From Oceanicaulis alexandrii DSM 11625 (GTDB lineage: Bacteria; Pseudomonadota; Alphaproteobacteria; Caulobacterales; Maricaulaceae), in contig NZ_ATUP01000001.1 in NCBI RefSeq assembly GCF_000420265.1, positions 186,001 to 250,000 of the forward strand: DNA of 64,000 nucleotides, given 5' to 3'. Below, in pieces: positions 1-8,986 of the stretch (within the stretch, counting starts at the first letter, position 1; each line of letters starts with the position of its first letter). Both the position numbers and the translations under genes were made by a program. The notes beneath the pieces were generated by a model. It saw only the letters and a list, made by a program, of their open reading frames with translations. It searched no databases and was not told where the DNA came from.

Positions 1-615
1 ATCTTCAAAGCCCGGGATGAACTGGCCGGAACCGATCACCAGCTCAGCGCCTTCAGCAGCGCCGCCCTGGAATTCTTCGCCGTCGATGGAGCCGACGAAG
101 TCGATCACGACCTTGTCGCCGTCCGCAGCCTTGCCGGACTTGTCTTCATAGGACACCGACTGCTTGGCCAGCTCTTCAAGCGCCTCGTCGACCTGTGCGT
201 CAGCCACTTTGGCGACGGGGCGGGTCAGCTTGAGGGTCTTGGGATCGACCGTCTCAAATTCCGGCATGATCTCGAGGCTGATCTCAAACGAGAAATCAGC
301 GCCGCTTTTCAGAACGTCTTCCGCATCGGATTTCACATCCACGGCCGGCTGGGAGGCCGGGCGGATCTTGCGCTCGTCCAGGGTTTCCTGGGTGGCTTGC
401 GGGACCAGCTCCTGAAGGATGTCGCCCATGATGGAGGCGCCGAACATCTTGCGGATGTGGTTGGCGGGCACCTTGCCGGGGCGGAAGCCCTTCAGGCGCA
501 CTTCAGGACGGATCTCTTCGATCTTGGCGGTCAGTTTCGCTTCGAGCTCCGACGCGGGCACGACAACCTCAAACGTGCGCGAGAGCCCTTCAGCGGATTT
601 TTCAACTACGTTCAT
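1..615 (-). CDS. tig: Trigger factor, N-terminal 205 residues (3' end beyond the window)
   Basis: Ribosome-associated chaperone and peptidyl-prolyl isomerase that meets nascent chains at the exit tunnel. The reading frame begins at the ATG at 615 (MNVVEKSAEGLSRTFEV) and stays open to base 1, so the C-terminal part lies off the left edge. Residues 43-50 read GFRPGKVP, the ribosome-docking signature of the family. The FKBP-like PPIase domain starts around residue 150 (VVIDFVGSIDGEEFQGG). The 216 bases between this start and the end of tamB must hold its promoter; TTGCGT and CATAAC spaced by 17 bases on the minus strand (about 715-745) are a weak candidate. The identification is secure. Confidence 0.95.
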   Translation of the reverse strand, partial: MNVVEKSAEGLSRTFEVVVPASELEAKLTAKIEEIRPEVRLKGFRPGKVPANHIRKMFGASIMGDILQELVPQATQETLDERKIRPASQPAVDVKSDAEDVLKSGADFSFEISLEIMPEFETVDPKTLKLTRPVAKVADAQVDEALEELAKQSVSYEDKSGKAADGDKVVIDFVGSIDGEEFQGGAAEGAELVIGSGQFIPGFED

Positions 616-831
616 CTTGGCGAGGCCTTGTTAGAATGCGGTCGCCGCCTTGCTCAAACGTGCAAATGCACGCGGGCGGCGGCCGGGAATGAGCGCGCGT
701 TATGTCACGCAGAATTTGCTGACGCAACGCCCAGCGGCGGTGAATGTGTGCAGCCCGGCCTCTCGCTCTGGAAAATCAAGGGCGTCAAACGGGTGCAGGC
801 AAGGATTAAACAGCATGCTCCCGCCGCGGAC

Positions 832-3800
832 TCAATCGAAACTTCTGCGCCAGCTGAGCGAGATCTCATTGCTGGAATCACCACTGACCTCGGACGCCAG
901 GACGAATGACGGGGACAGACGCCATTCGATACGGGCGGCCCCCAGCGCCTGCCCCACGCCAGTCTCGAGCTCCAGATAGACATCTTCGGTCAATTGCCGT
1001 CCGCCCAATACGCTCACGGCGCCATCGCCGTTCTGACGAACATCGAGCCGGTCCATGCCCAAAACAGCGCGAACCCCCGCCATGGCGTCAAGCCACCCCG
1101 CGCCAGACAACTGGGCGGCGAGCTGTGACGCCTGCAAAGGACTGAGATCAGAAACACCGGACCCAAACAGGAGCCGAGACAAGATCTCGTCTTCGGGCAG
1201 GCTGGGCGTGCTTTCAAAAGACACCTCCGGCGCCCGCACCGATCCCTCAACACGCCCGATCACAGTCAGATCGCTGGTTTCATGAAGAGCCTCGATCGCG
1301 ACGCGGCTTTGATTGACCGGACCGTCAAAGGTCACGCGTCCTGTCGTCAGGGTGAACGGCGCCGTCAGCAAGGACGCCTGCCCTGCAATCAAAGTCGCCT
1401 GGCCGGACAGATTCGGCCGGGTCGCCGTACCCGTCACATGCACGTCGGCGGACCATTCAGAGGTGAAGGCGCGGCTGGAGACGAACAACCTGTCATCCGC
1501 GCGCAGGTGATAATCGAGCTCGAGCCGGATCGGACGACGATAGGCGCGATCAAGACTGTCAGGCCGGTTCAGCTCCACTACTTCAATCTGGGGGATGGAC
1601 GGGCCGCCATTGCCGCCCGCGCTCGGACGCACATCCAGGCGCTGCACGTCTGCTTCGCCCGTCACCGTCAGAACCCGCTCGCTGAGGGTGAAGTCGGCAT
1701 AGCCGGACGCCCCGCCTGACAATTCCGGGCGGTCTACAAGATGGAGCCGGTTCAGCTCGATACGCCCTTCCCCTTCAAAACCGCCCTCGGTCATCCGAAA
1801 TTCGGCCTGCGCATTGGCGCCGCTCTTCGCATCCTCGCCGACACGCAGCGATTCAATGACCAGCGCGCCATTGCGCCAGCCCCCCTGAGCGTTGATCGGC
1901 TCAAAACTGCGGCCGGCGATCGCGGAAGAAAGCGCGCCGTCTGTAAAGCTGACGACGCCGGACGTCTCCATCCCTTCAATCGAAGCGTCGACGGACAAGA
2001 TGCCGCGCAAAATCTCGCCTTCTGGCAGATAGAGCCCCGCCAGCACGGCGACGTCTCCATTGACGTTTAAATCGCCCCGCCAGTCTGGCCGCGACAGATC
2101 ACTATATCCCGTCACGGCGCCCGGCAGCGTCAGATCCAGTCCGATATCAAGATCAGTGCCTGCAAATTGACCGTTCAGTCGGGACTGGTCGGGCGTGAGC
2201 TCCAGCTCGATAGCGCCGTTCAACGCGCCGAACTGATTGTCCGTCGCCGAGGACAAGTCCAACACCGCCAGACGCGATTGGCCTGTCCAGCGGCCGTCTG
2301 CGCGTGAGAAATCGCCAGCCAATTGCAAGTCGCCCTGCCCCTGGGGCAAGCTGAGCAAGCCCATGATCAGGTCAGCAGGAAGGGCGGTGAAATCATAGGT
2401 AATGGAGGCGGCTTGAGGCGCGCGTTCAGCTCGGAAGGTCAGGCTCGCCTGATCAAGCGCCAACCGGGCGGCCGCCGTCATGTCGCCGTTCTCATAGTCC
2501 AGAGAAAGCGGGCCGGGCGAGGCCAAGCGCCGCCCTGAAACCTCACCAGATACGTCTAGAACAGCTTCAGCGCGACCGTCTGCATAGGCCACAGGCCCGC
2601 TCACAGACACATTAAAGGGCTCTGCGACCGCCCCTTCAGCATTCAAGTCAAATGTCAGCGCGTCCAGCGGGCCCGACAACCGTACGTCCGCAGCATTCAC
2701 GGTGACGCCTGAAACCCGCACCCCTTCAAGCGCTGCGCTCAAATCCAGCCGTCCCGCCAGGATTTCCGTGCGAGAGGCCTGATAGGCAAGCGAGGCGGAC
2801 CATAGCTCAATGGCGCCGTCCTGCTCGGCGGTGAAATCAAGTTCCACGGCTTGTTCGAGCAATCGCGCTTCGCCCTGAACCACGACATCAGCATATTGAC
2901 CAGACCGCACGCCAATGCGGCCGGCCTGTCCTGACCAGTCCAGATCGCCTTGTAAGAGCACCTCGCTCTCGCCGCTCGCGGCGTCAAAGCGCCAATCACC
3001 CGCCACCCCTGTTTGAGACGGTGCAATCTCGATACGCAGCATCGGTCGGTCAAGCGCAACGCCGCCCAACGACAAGGCGTCCGCCTGCGCCTGGAGGCGC
3101 GCCGTCAGGCCGCGCCCGCTTTGGTCAAGCTCCGCGGCGCCCGCAATCACCCCGGAAAGGCTGGCGACGTCAAACGCCGCGGCGTCCACCGCATACTCGA
3201 CCGCGCCCTGCCAGCTGCTGGCGTCTGCAGTGCGTGCAATATCGCCGCTCAGCCGCAGATAGCGTCCCTCTACATGCAGATCTGTGAGGGCCAGCCCATC
3301 GGTCAGGCTCAGTCGTCCCTGTCCGCTCAATCCCGAGGCGAGAACGTAAGGCACGCCCTCTCCGGTCAGGCTATCAGCCTGAACCGTCAGCGACAGTCCT
3401 GCCTCATCGCCGACGCCCTCAAGCAAAACGGGCCCGGACAGGCCGTCCTGAATCCGGCCGGCATCATCAAGCGCGACAGAGACACGTCCTTGAAAAGCGC
3501 GCGTCATCAAGTCGAATGCGCCTGCCGCACTGGCGGCGACGCCCTCAGACTGGAGTTGGGCTGTTTCAAATCTGAGTGTCTGCTCGTTCCGATCATAAGC
3601 GCCATTGGCGATAAAGCTGATTTGGTCGCCCAGCGCCGCTCCAGCCCGCGCGTTTTCCCAACGCACGGTCTGCGCTTCTCCGTTCACGTCATATGAAAAT
3701 GTGCTGTCCTGACGCCCCACCACAAAGCGCGCACTGATGTGTTCCGCCTCGATCTGGGAATGCTCGACACCGCGCGCCTGCACATCGCCTGACAACCAGG

Positions 3801-4863
3801 CGTCACGATCAGCACGATTGAGCTGCGCCTGAACGCTCGCCTCTTGAATCGACAGGTCTTGAGGCAGAAACAGAGACAGGCCGTCCGATGACAGACGCCC
3901 TGTGAGGTCAATGAGCGGTGTTTCGGCCTTGCTCACGGAGAGCTCGCCGGCATCACTGGAGAAGGCCAGGCGGCCAGTTAGAGGATCAAGCGCGCCCTCG
4001 CCCGAAATCGTCCCGCCAGACAGAAGCGCCTGCACATTGGCCGGCAGCTCTGGCCAGGCGTCGGCGACCGTCAGACCTTCGAGCCGCCATGCGCCATCCT
4101 CCCACAGGCCGCGACCTTCAAGTCCTGCAATCTCGCCGACCACAAAGCTGTAATCGGCCTGTCCAGCCTGAGGCGTCCCGTTGATCGTCGCTTCCAGCTC
4201 AAATCCGCGCCCGCTCGCATAAACCAGATCAGCCAACGGGCTATCTGCTTCAGCATGAGCGGAGAGCTGCCCTGCAATCACCCCCTGAGCGTTGCGGGTC
4301 AGGTCCGCAACGAGGCGATCAGATGCGCCGTCAATACGCACGATTTCAGCCCTCAGACTTTGCCCCGCTTCAGGGCTGCTGGTCAGAGCCGCTTCAGCGC
4401 GCAAGGCTGCGCGTTCGCCCAGAACAGGCGCCTCAAGCACGAGCTCCGAAATCAGAAGCTGATTGAGCCTCACCCCCCGTGACGCCCCGCCTTGAGACGC
4501 GTCTGCGCGCTCAAGATCAGGACGGCGATGCATCACAATACGGTCCGCCTCGACAGCCTCGATAGCGACGGTTGGCCCCAACAAGGAGCGAGCGCGCCAC
4601 CCCACGCGCACATTGTCTGCTTCAAGCCAAACACCCTGCTCGTCTGACAACGTAAGCTGCTCGACGCTGAAGTCTGACAGCACGTCGCCTTGCAGGCCGG
4701 CCAGATGCACGACCCCGACCGCATCGACCCGGCGTCCATCCACCAAGTGGGAAACCAGAGCACGGCCCGGCGCCTGGCTGAGACTGACAAGGCCAGCCAG
4801 AACCAGGACCACCGCTATGACCAGTATGGCGAGGCCGGTCTTGAGAAGCGTTGAAGCGCGCAT
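832..4863 (-). CDS. tamB: Translocation and assembly module inner-membrane protein TamB
   Basis: 1343-residue AsmA-like protein that, with TamA, bridges the periplasm and helps insert outer-membrane proteins or move lipid. An N-terminal signal anchor (about residues 8-29, LAILVIAVVLVLAGLVSLS) is followed by a long beta-rich repetitive periplasmic region. The C-terminal 330 residues resemble the DUF490/TamB domain (DYHLRADDRLFVSSRAF, LSRLLFGSGVSDLSPLQASQ) and end in WRRSFD. The start lies 2 bases after the tamA stop, so the two genes are co-transcribed in the canonical tamA-tamB order. Length is typical for alphaproteobacterial TamB. Confidence 0.9.
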   Translation of the reverse strand: MRASTLLKTGLAILVIAVVLVLAGLVSLSQAPGRALVSHLVDGRRVDAVGVVHLAGLQGDVLSDFSVEQLTLSDEQGVWLEADNVRVGWRARSLLGPTVAIEAVEADRIVMHRRPDLERADASQGGASRGVRLNQLLISELVLEAPVLGERAALRAEAALTSSPEAGQSLRAEIVRIDGASDRLVADLTRNAQGVIAGQLSAHAEADSPLADLVYASGRGFELEATINGTPQAGQADYSFVVGEIAGLEGRGLWEDGAWRLEGLTVADAWPELPANVQALLSGGTISGEGALDPLTGRLAFSSDAGELSVSKAETPLIDLTGRLSSDGLSLFLPQDLSIQEASVQAQLNRADRDAWLSGDVQARGVEHSQIEAEHISARFVVGRQDSTFSYDVNGEAQTVRWENARAGAALGDQISFIANGAYDRNEQTLRFETAQLQSEGVAASAAGAFDLMTRAFQGRVSVALDDAGRIQDGLSGPVLLEGVGDEAGLSLTVQADSLTGEGVPYVLASGLSGQGRLSLTDGLALTDLHVEGRYLRLSGDIARTADASSWQGAVEYAVDAAAFDVASLSGVIAGAAELDQSGRGLTARLQAQADALSLGGVALDRPMLRIEIAPSQTGVAGDWRFDAASGESEVLLQGDLDWSGQAGRIGVRSGQYADVVVQGEARLLEQAVELDFTAEQDGAIELWSASLAYQASRTEILAGRLDLSAALEGVRVSGVTVNAADVRLSGPLDALTFDLNAEGAVAEPFNVSVSGPVAYADGRAEAVLDVSGEVSGRRLASPGPLSLDYENGDMTAAARLALDQASLTFRAERAPQAASITYDFTALPADLIMGLLSLPQGQGDLQLAGDFSRADGRWTGQSRLAVLDLSSATDNQFGALNGAIELELTPDQSRLNGQFAGTDLDIGLDLTLPGAVTGYSDLSRPDWRGDLNVNGDVAVLAGLYLPEGEILRGILSVDASIEGMETSGVVSFTDGALSSAIAGRSFEPINAQGGWRNGALVIESLRVGEDAKSGANAQAEFRMTEGGFEGEGRIELNRLHLVDRPELSGGASGYADFTLSERVLTVTGEADVQRLDVRPSAGGNGGPSIPQIEVVELNRPDSLDRAYRRPIRLELDYHLRADDRLFVSSRAFTSEWSADVHVTGTATRPNLSGQATLIAGQASLLTAPFTLTTGRVTFDGPVNQSRVAIEALHETSDLTVIGRVEGSVRAPEVSFESTPSLPEDEILSRLLFGSGVSDLSPLQASQLAAQLSGAGWLDAMAGVRAVLGMDRLDVRQNGDGAVSVLGGRQLTEDVYLELETGVGQALGAARIEWRLSPSFVLASEVSGDSSNEISLSWRRSFD

Positions 4864-4865
4864 GC

Positions 4866-6596
4866 TCAGAACGCCTCCCCAAGCCCGATATAAACCTGCA
4901 GTTCAGGATCGCCGGAAACAGGGTCCAGTGGCGTCGCCACGTCAAAGCGTACAGGCGCGAAATCGAGATAATAGCGCAGCCCGAACCCGACGGCGCTTCG
5001 CATCGCGCCGAAATCAGGGGTCTCATCGCGGCCAGCCGCTGCTGAATCCACAAAAACCACCCCGCCCCAGCGCCTTGATCGCCGCCAGCGCGCTTCAATG
5101 CTGGTTTCGATGATGGAGCGTCCGCCAATCAAGGCTCCAGCCTCGTTGCGAGGCGCGAGCGACTGATACTCATAGCCGCGCGCCGACCCGCCGCCCCCTG
5201 CGAAGAACCGCTGTTCGGGCGGCAGAGCGTATAAAGGCGCGCCGACGATGCTCCCCGCTCTCAAACGCCCTGCAATGATCAGCGATGAGGAGAGCCGTTG
5301 ATAGGTGCGCACCTCACCCACGGTTCTAAGATACTGCGTCTGCCCCACAGTTCTTGAGTCTTGCGTCGCCGTGTCCCCGGTCACCACTGCCGGAGAAACA
5401 TCCACCGAAAACAGATAGCCATCCGTGGGCGCGATCGCGCTGTCGCGATCATCCCAGACGGCGCCCAGCGAAATCGAACCTGTGTAAACATTCAGATCAA
5501 GCGTATCTGTTTCGCTGTGAGCGCTGGTGACATTCGCCCCAAGCGAAACAGTCAATGTCTCACTGAGAGGGCGTGACACACGCGCGCCGACGCCGGCTTC
5601 CAGCAGATCATAGGCGTCCGTCTCTTCACGTCCGGTATGCGCTTCCAGGGTCAGTTTCTGCCCCAGCCTGCGCCAGTGAGGAGCGCTGAGTTCAACGGTC
5701 AAACCGCTCAAGACGGTCGCCAGATTCAATGAGATGTCGAGGGTTTCATCGCCGCCGAACAGATTACGTCGTTTATAGGCGCCGCTGACCCCGCCCCCTT
5801 CGCTGGTGGACAGGCTGAACCCCGCTTCCGCCACATGGCGCGGGGCTGGTGTGGCGGATACAGTGACAGCGCGCCTTTGCGGTCCCGGCTGATCAACGGG
5901 GGCGGACAGCGTCACAGCTGCGCCCGAAATGCTCTCAAGCGCTTCGAGGCGACTTTCAAAGGTGCGGAGTTGGGCCCTGCTTACACGCTCGCCCGGTTCA
6001 AACGGGGCCTGCCGGCGAATGAACCCGGCGCGCCACCGGTCTGTATCCAGCGAAACATCACCATAAAGGCTTTCAGAGCCAGGCTCGTAAATGAAAACGG
6101 CGTCACCGCTGGCGTCTGCATGATCAACCGTGATCTCTCGGTGGTCCAGTCGCGCATCCGGCCAGCCTGAGTTGCGCAAGGCGCGCAGGCCGTCCGTCTC
6201 CGCGCTGAGCACGTCAGCAGCACGGACCGGATCGCCGGCTTGAAGCGCGATGGCGTTGCGCGCGACAGAGCGGGCGTCATCCTGTCCCTGCGCCGTCACA
6301 GCAATGCTGGCAAACCTGAACAGCTCGCCCTGGGTGACCTGAAAGCTTGGCGCATCATCGCTTTGGTCAACAATGACGCGGGCCGTGTAATACCCTTCAG
6401 ACCGAAGATAGCGCAAAAGACGGTCCGCGCTCGCCTGAGCATCAGTTGCGCCGCTCTTGCTCCGCTCGTCCAAGAGGGATTGCAAGGCATTTGACAACTC
6501 GACGTTCGCGTCTCCTGACAGAGCCACGCTCTGCCCGTGCGCCTGGGCGGACAAGGTGAGGCACGCCGAAATGGCGAGTGCGCGAAGCACGGTCAT
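4866..6596 (-). CDS. tamA: Outer-membrane assembly factor TamA (BamA/Omp85 family)
   Basis: Omp85-superfamily outer-membrane protein. From the ATG at 6596 it has a signal peptide (MTVLRALAISACLTLSAQAHG), POTRA domains to about residue 250, and a 16-strand-type beta-barrel ending in phenylalanine (YIGLGEAF), as expected for a BamA-recognised barrel. The barrel holds the FFAGGGGSARGY motif, which matches the conserved lid-loop VRGF/Y region of Omp85 proteins. The frame is open seven codons further to a TTG at 6617, but that start sits next to the upstream terminator and would put charge before the signal peptide, so I prefer 6596. It is followed directly by tamB. Confidence 0.9.
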   Translation of the reverse strand: MTVLRALAISACLTLSAQAHGQSVALSGDANVELSNALQSLLDERSKSGATDAQASADRLLRYLRSEGYYTARVIVDQSDDAPSFQVTQGELFRFASIAVTAQGQDDARSVARNAIALQAGDPVRAADVLSAETDGLRALRNSGWPDARLDHREITVDHADASGDAVFIYEPGSESLYGDVSLDTDRWRAGFIRRQAPFEPGERVSRAQLRTFESRLEALESISGAAVTLSAPVDQPGPQRRAVTVSATPAPRHVAEAGFSLSTSEGGGVSGAYKRRNLFGGDETLDISLNLATVLSGLTVELSAPHWRRLGQKLTLEAHTGREETDAYDLLEAGVGARVSRPLSETLTVSLGANVTSAHSETDTLDLNVYTGSISLGAVWDDRDSAIAPTDGYLFSVDVSPAVVTGDTATQDSRTVGQTQYLRTVGEVRTYQRLSSSLIIAGRLRAGSIVGAPLYALPPEQRFFAGGGGSARGYEYQSLAPRNEAGALIGGRSIIETSIEARWRRSRRWGGVVFVDSAAAGRDETPDFGAMRSAVGFGLRYYLDFAPVRFDVATPLDPVSGDPELQVYIGLGEAF

Positions 6597-6621
6597 CAGC
6601 TCTGGTCCCGCAGCCAACAGT

Positions 6622-6654
6622 CAAAAAGGACCGGCGGGGTCGCAACCCCGCCGG
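6622..6654 (-). terminator. Rho-independent terminator after the small membrane protein gene
   Basis: Perfect 10-bp stem CCGGCGGGGT / ACCCCGCCGG around a CGCA loop at 6631-6654. Read on the minus strand it is followed by TCCTTTTTGA. It would stop transcripts from the gene at 6712-6888 before tamA. Confidence 0.75.
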
Positions 6655-6711
6655 CTCTGCATCCTATGGGAAACAAGTATGGCCAAAAAGCAGCCTCTTA
6701 TGCCGGAAACA

Positions 6712-6888
6712 CTAATTCAGCGCACCGGTTTCAAAGCGGATATCCCCGTCCCCGAATTGGATTTCGACCGTGTTGTCTTGGGACTCCTGCCAGACAAGTG
6801 TCCCGAGCGTGCCCATCAGAACAAGAATGACAGCGGCACCGATGAGAACGACAGGGCTTGGTTTTTGATTTTTCATCGCCTGCTCCAT
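6712..6888 (-). CDS. Small single-pass membrane protein, GSR-controlled
   Basis: Unrecognised 58-residue protein, starting MEQAMKNQKPSPVVLIG. One hydrophobic helix (VVLIGAAVILVLMGTLGTLV) is followed by a polar, acidic tail (FGDGDIRFETGALN) that should face the periplasm. The frame is open to an ATG at 6912, but the EcfG-type promoter at 6904-6929 puts the -10 there. The usable starts are therefore 6888 (AGAGGGG upstream) or 6876 (GGAG upstream). A terminator follows at 6654-6622. It is divergent from the ATP-grasp gene, with the two promoters back to back. Function unknown. Confidence 0.65.
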   Translation of the reverse strand: MEQAMKNQKPSPVVLIGAAVILVLMGTLGTLVWQESQDNTVEIQFGDGDIRFETGALN

Positions 6889-6903
6889 GATGTCTGCCCC
6901 TCT

Positions 6904-6929
6904 AACGCGCATTCAAGGTGAAGGGTTCC
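6904..6929 (-). promoter_or_regulatory. EcfG-type promoter for the small membrane protein gene
   Basis: Minus strand GGAAC (6929-6925), 17-base spacer, CGTT (6907-6904). This matches the alphaproteobacterial sigma-EcfG consensus GGAAC-N16/17-CGTT. Predicted transcription start is near 6897, just ahead of the ATG at 6888. Confidence 0.7.
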
Positions 6930-6938
6930 GAGAAATCG

Positions 6939-6964
6939 GGAACGGACCGGTCTCATTGTGCGTT
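6939..6964 (+). promoter_or_regulatory. EcfG-type promoter for the ATP-grasp/peptidase C26 operon
   Basis: GGAAC (6939-6943), 17-base spacer, CGTT (6961-6964). Transcription would begin about 6971-6973, at or next to the ATG at 6973, implying a leaderless mRNA. Its -35 element lies 9 bases from the divergent one. Confidence 0.7.
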
Positions 6965-6972
6965 ACACCGTC

Positions 6973-8268
6973 ATGAAAACACATGCATTGATCACCTATG
7001 GCCGCAGCCTGATGGCGCTGACCATGGCGGAGTCGGTCCGGCCTTTGGTCGACCATGTCATCGGCCTGGATACGATCGGGATGACCGCCCTGTCGTTCTC
7101 CAAATACTGCGATGAGACGCGGACTGTCTGCGAGCCCTCTGACGAAGTCGCCTACACCAAGGACGTTGCAGCGATCTGCAAGGAGTTTGCGCCAGATACG
7201 GTGCTCATACTGCCAGGCTTTGAAGATATGGAAGGGCTGGCGCGTCACAGGTCGCTCTTGCCAGATAACGCGAAACTGGCGGCGCCCGATTGCGCCTCCA
7301 TCGAACAGGTGACCCCCAAGCATCATTTCGCGACTCTGATCCAGGACAACGCCATCAACGCGCCAAAGACGCAGGTCTTTGAGAGCGCAGAAGAGGCTCA
7401 AGGCGGGCCGGATATGCCGTTCCCGGTGCTGATGAAACCAAGTCGAGGCGCCGGGGGGCGCGGCATCTCAAAAGTCTCATCTGAGGATGAATACACGGCT
7501 TATCTGAAGGCGCATGAAGACCAGTATCCATTGCTGGCTCAGTCGCTGGCGGAGGGGGATGACTATTGCGTCAGCGCCTTGGCTCACAATGGCGAAGTCC
7601 TTGTGATGTCCGCCTACACCAACCTTGAGAACCAGCCTGTCGAGGCCGGCGCCGGGGTGGTGCGCGAAACAGTGAGCAGCGCCCCGTTTGAAGACGATGT
7701 GCGCAAGATCGCGAAAGCCACCAACTGGACCGGTGTCTTTGAAGCCGATTTCATGTGGACCGGCGATGAGGCGGACGCCCCTTCCGCCATTGAAGTCAAT
7801 GCACGGTTCTGGGCAGGCTTGCGTCATTCCACTCTCAGCGGCGTGGATTACGCCCGCTTGCTGGCTGAGCTGACCCTGCATGGCGGCTTGCAGTCTGATC
7901 CGGGTACGCCCGACATCGGTTTCCGCTCACAGGTTCCGCTCGCCTGGATCCCATCGGCCATCGACGGCGCGTTCAGCGAGAGCGACTACGCCAACCAGCT
8001 GTCCGATAGCTGGGACAGGCTCAAGAACTCCAAGGGATTCAGCTTGAAAAATTTCGGACGCCTGGTGGCGTCCTTGTCCGACGCCAAGGCCGCCAAGGAA
8101 GCGCTTGAGGATGTCACCCACCGCGTCATGGACCGCTCCCATCTGGACGTGGACCTTCTGGCGAAGGACGATCCAGCCGCGGCGCTCGGCGCATTGTTCA
8201 TTGTGTCTCACCTGGCCAAGTACGGAGAGCTTCCGCCAGAAGTCAGCTTTGACTCGGTCGGATCATGA
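6973..8268 (+). CDS. ATP-grasp domain protein (carboxylate-amine ligase-like)
   Basis: 431-residue protein with a preATP-grasp fold (residues 1-110) and an ATP-grasp domain. The nucleotide-binding loop reads MKPSRGAGGRGISKV (K155) and the metal-binding motif reads IEVNARFWAG (E273, N275, R277). Such enzymes join a carboxylate to an amine through an acyl phosphate; the substrate here is unknown. A GTG at 6958 would extend the frame by five codons, but it precedes the predicted transcription start, so I chose the ATG at 6973. The stop overlaps the next gene by 4 bases (ATGA), so a ligase and an amidotransferase/hydrolase-type protein are translationally coupled. Closest relatives are probably uncharacterised CarB/biotin-carboxylase-like ATP-grasp proteins. 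Confidence 0.8.
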   Translation: MKTHALITYGRSLMALTMAESVRPLVDHVIGLDTIGMTALSFSKYCDETRTVCEPSDEVAYTKDVAAICKEFAPDTVLILPGFEDMEGLARHRSLLPDNAKLAAPDCASIEQVTPKHHFATLIQDNAINAPKTQVFESAEEAQGGPDMPFPVLMKPSRGAGGRGISKVSSEDEYTAYLKAHEDQYPLLAQSLAEGDDYCVSALAHNGEVLVMSAYTNLENQPVEAGAGVVRETVSSAPFEDDVRKIAKATNWTGVFEADFMWTGDEADAPSAIEVNARFWAGLRHSTLSGVDYARLLAELTLHGGLQSDPGTPDIGFRSQVPLAWIPSAIDGAFSESDYANQLSDSWDRLKNSKGFSLKNFGRLVASLSDAKAAKEALEDVTHRVMDRSHLDVDLLAKDDPAAALGALFIVSHLAKYGELPPEVSFDSVGS

Positions 8269-8939
8269 CACGCCCCGTCATCGGTTACGTCACAGCCCCA
8301 AAAGGCGACACTCTGCTCTCTTTACTGGTCGGGGCCGTCATTCGTCTGTCCGGCGGCAAGCCCTTGCGGTTGAGACGCGAACCTGCGTCCGGCCAGAGAC
8401 AGTGTGACGGCCTTATTCTGATGGGCGGACTGGATATACATCCCAGCCGGTACGATGCCTCTATCGAGGTTGAAAGCCGGTTTGATCCGGAACGGGACGC
8501 CCTTGAAACTGATTGGCTTCAACATGCGCGCGATCATGACCTGCCGGTCATGGGCGTCTGCCGCGGGCTGCAGATGCTCAACGTCTTTTACGGGGGCGAT
8601 CTGCATCAAAAGCTCGACCCGGAGATGACGCGCGACTGGCCCAACGGTCCCATCGGCTACACCTTTTTCAGAAAGCGGATCTCCCTCACCGGAGAGAGTC
8701 TTCTCGCGGACGTTGTCGCGCCCCATGACAGCGTCTCGGTCAATAGTCTGCATCGCCGGGCGGTGCGTTCAATCGCGCCGGGTTTTCATGCTATCGCTTG
8801 CGGCGAGCGTGGCGGCGTCCAAGCCATTCAGTCCGATACGGCGCCTTTGCGCCTGGGCGTGCAGTTCCACCCTGAGCTTCTGGTTTACAGGCGCGATATG
8901 CGGCGTCTGTTCCGGACTTTTGTGAAGTCCTGCGCATAA
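8265..8939 (+). CDS. Peptidase C26 / class I glutamine amidotransferase-like protein
   Basis: 224-residue protein of the gamma-glutamyl hydrolase (PuuD-like) family. The nucleophile elbow is MGVCRGLQMLNVFYGG (C99), and the His-Glu pair lies in GVQFHPELLV (H202, E204), so the catalytic triad is complete. An oxyanion-loop motif LILMGGLDIHPSRY lies near residue 50. It overlaps the upstream ATP-grasp gene by 4 bases. PuuD-type enzymes cleave gamma-glutamyl amides, so the pair could make and break a gamma-glutamyl or similar isopeptide bond, or the C26 protein could feed ammonia to the ligase. Both are inference. A terminator follows immediately. Confidence 0.85.
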   Translation: MTRPVIGYVTAPKGDTLLSLLVGAVIRLSGGKPLRLRREPASGQRQCDGLILMGGLDIHPSRYDASIEVESRFDPERDALETDWLQHARDHDLPVMGVCRGLQMLNVFYGGDLHQKLDPEMTRDWPNGPIGYTFFRKRISLTGESLLADVVAPHDSVSVNSLHRRAVRSIAPGFHAIACGERGGVQAIQSDTAPLRLGVQFHPELLVYRRDMRRLFRTFVKSCA

Positions 8940-8940
8940 A

Positions 8941-8969
8941 AAAAGCCCCGTCCTGAGACGGGGCTTTTT
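8941..8969 (+). terminator. Bidirectional terminator
   Basis: Perfect 12-bp stem AAAAGCCCCGTC / GACGGGGCTTTT with a CTGA loop. It is flanked by A-runs on one side and T-runs on the other, so it serves both the C26 gene (+) and the entericidin gene (-). Confidence 0.9.
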
Positions 8970-8986
8970 CACGCCATAGCGGCGAT

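Noticed and set aside
397-909. 170-residue frame opposite the start of tig
   Set aside because: Antisense to tig, whose N-terminus is clearly conserved; no domain seen.
6597-6617. TTG at 6617 as the tamA start
   Set aside because: Lies against the upstream terminator and adds residues before a well-formed signal peptide that begins at 6596.
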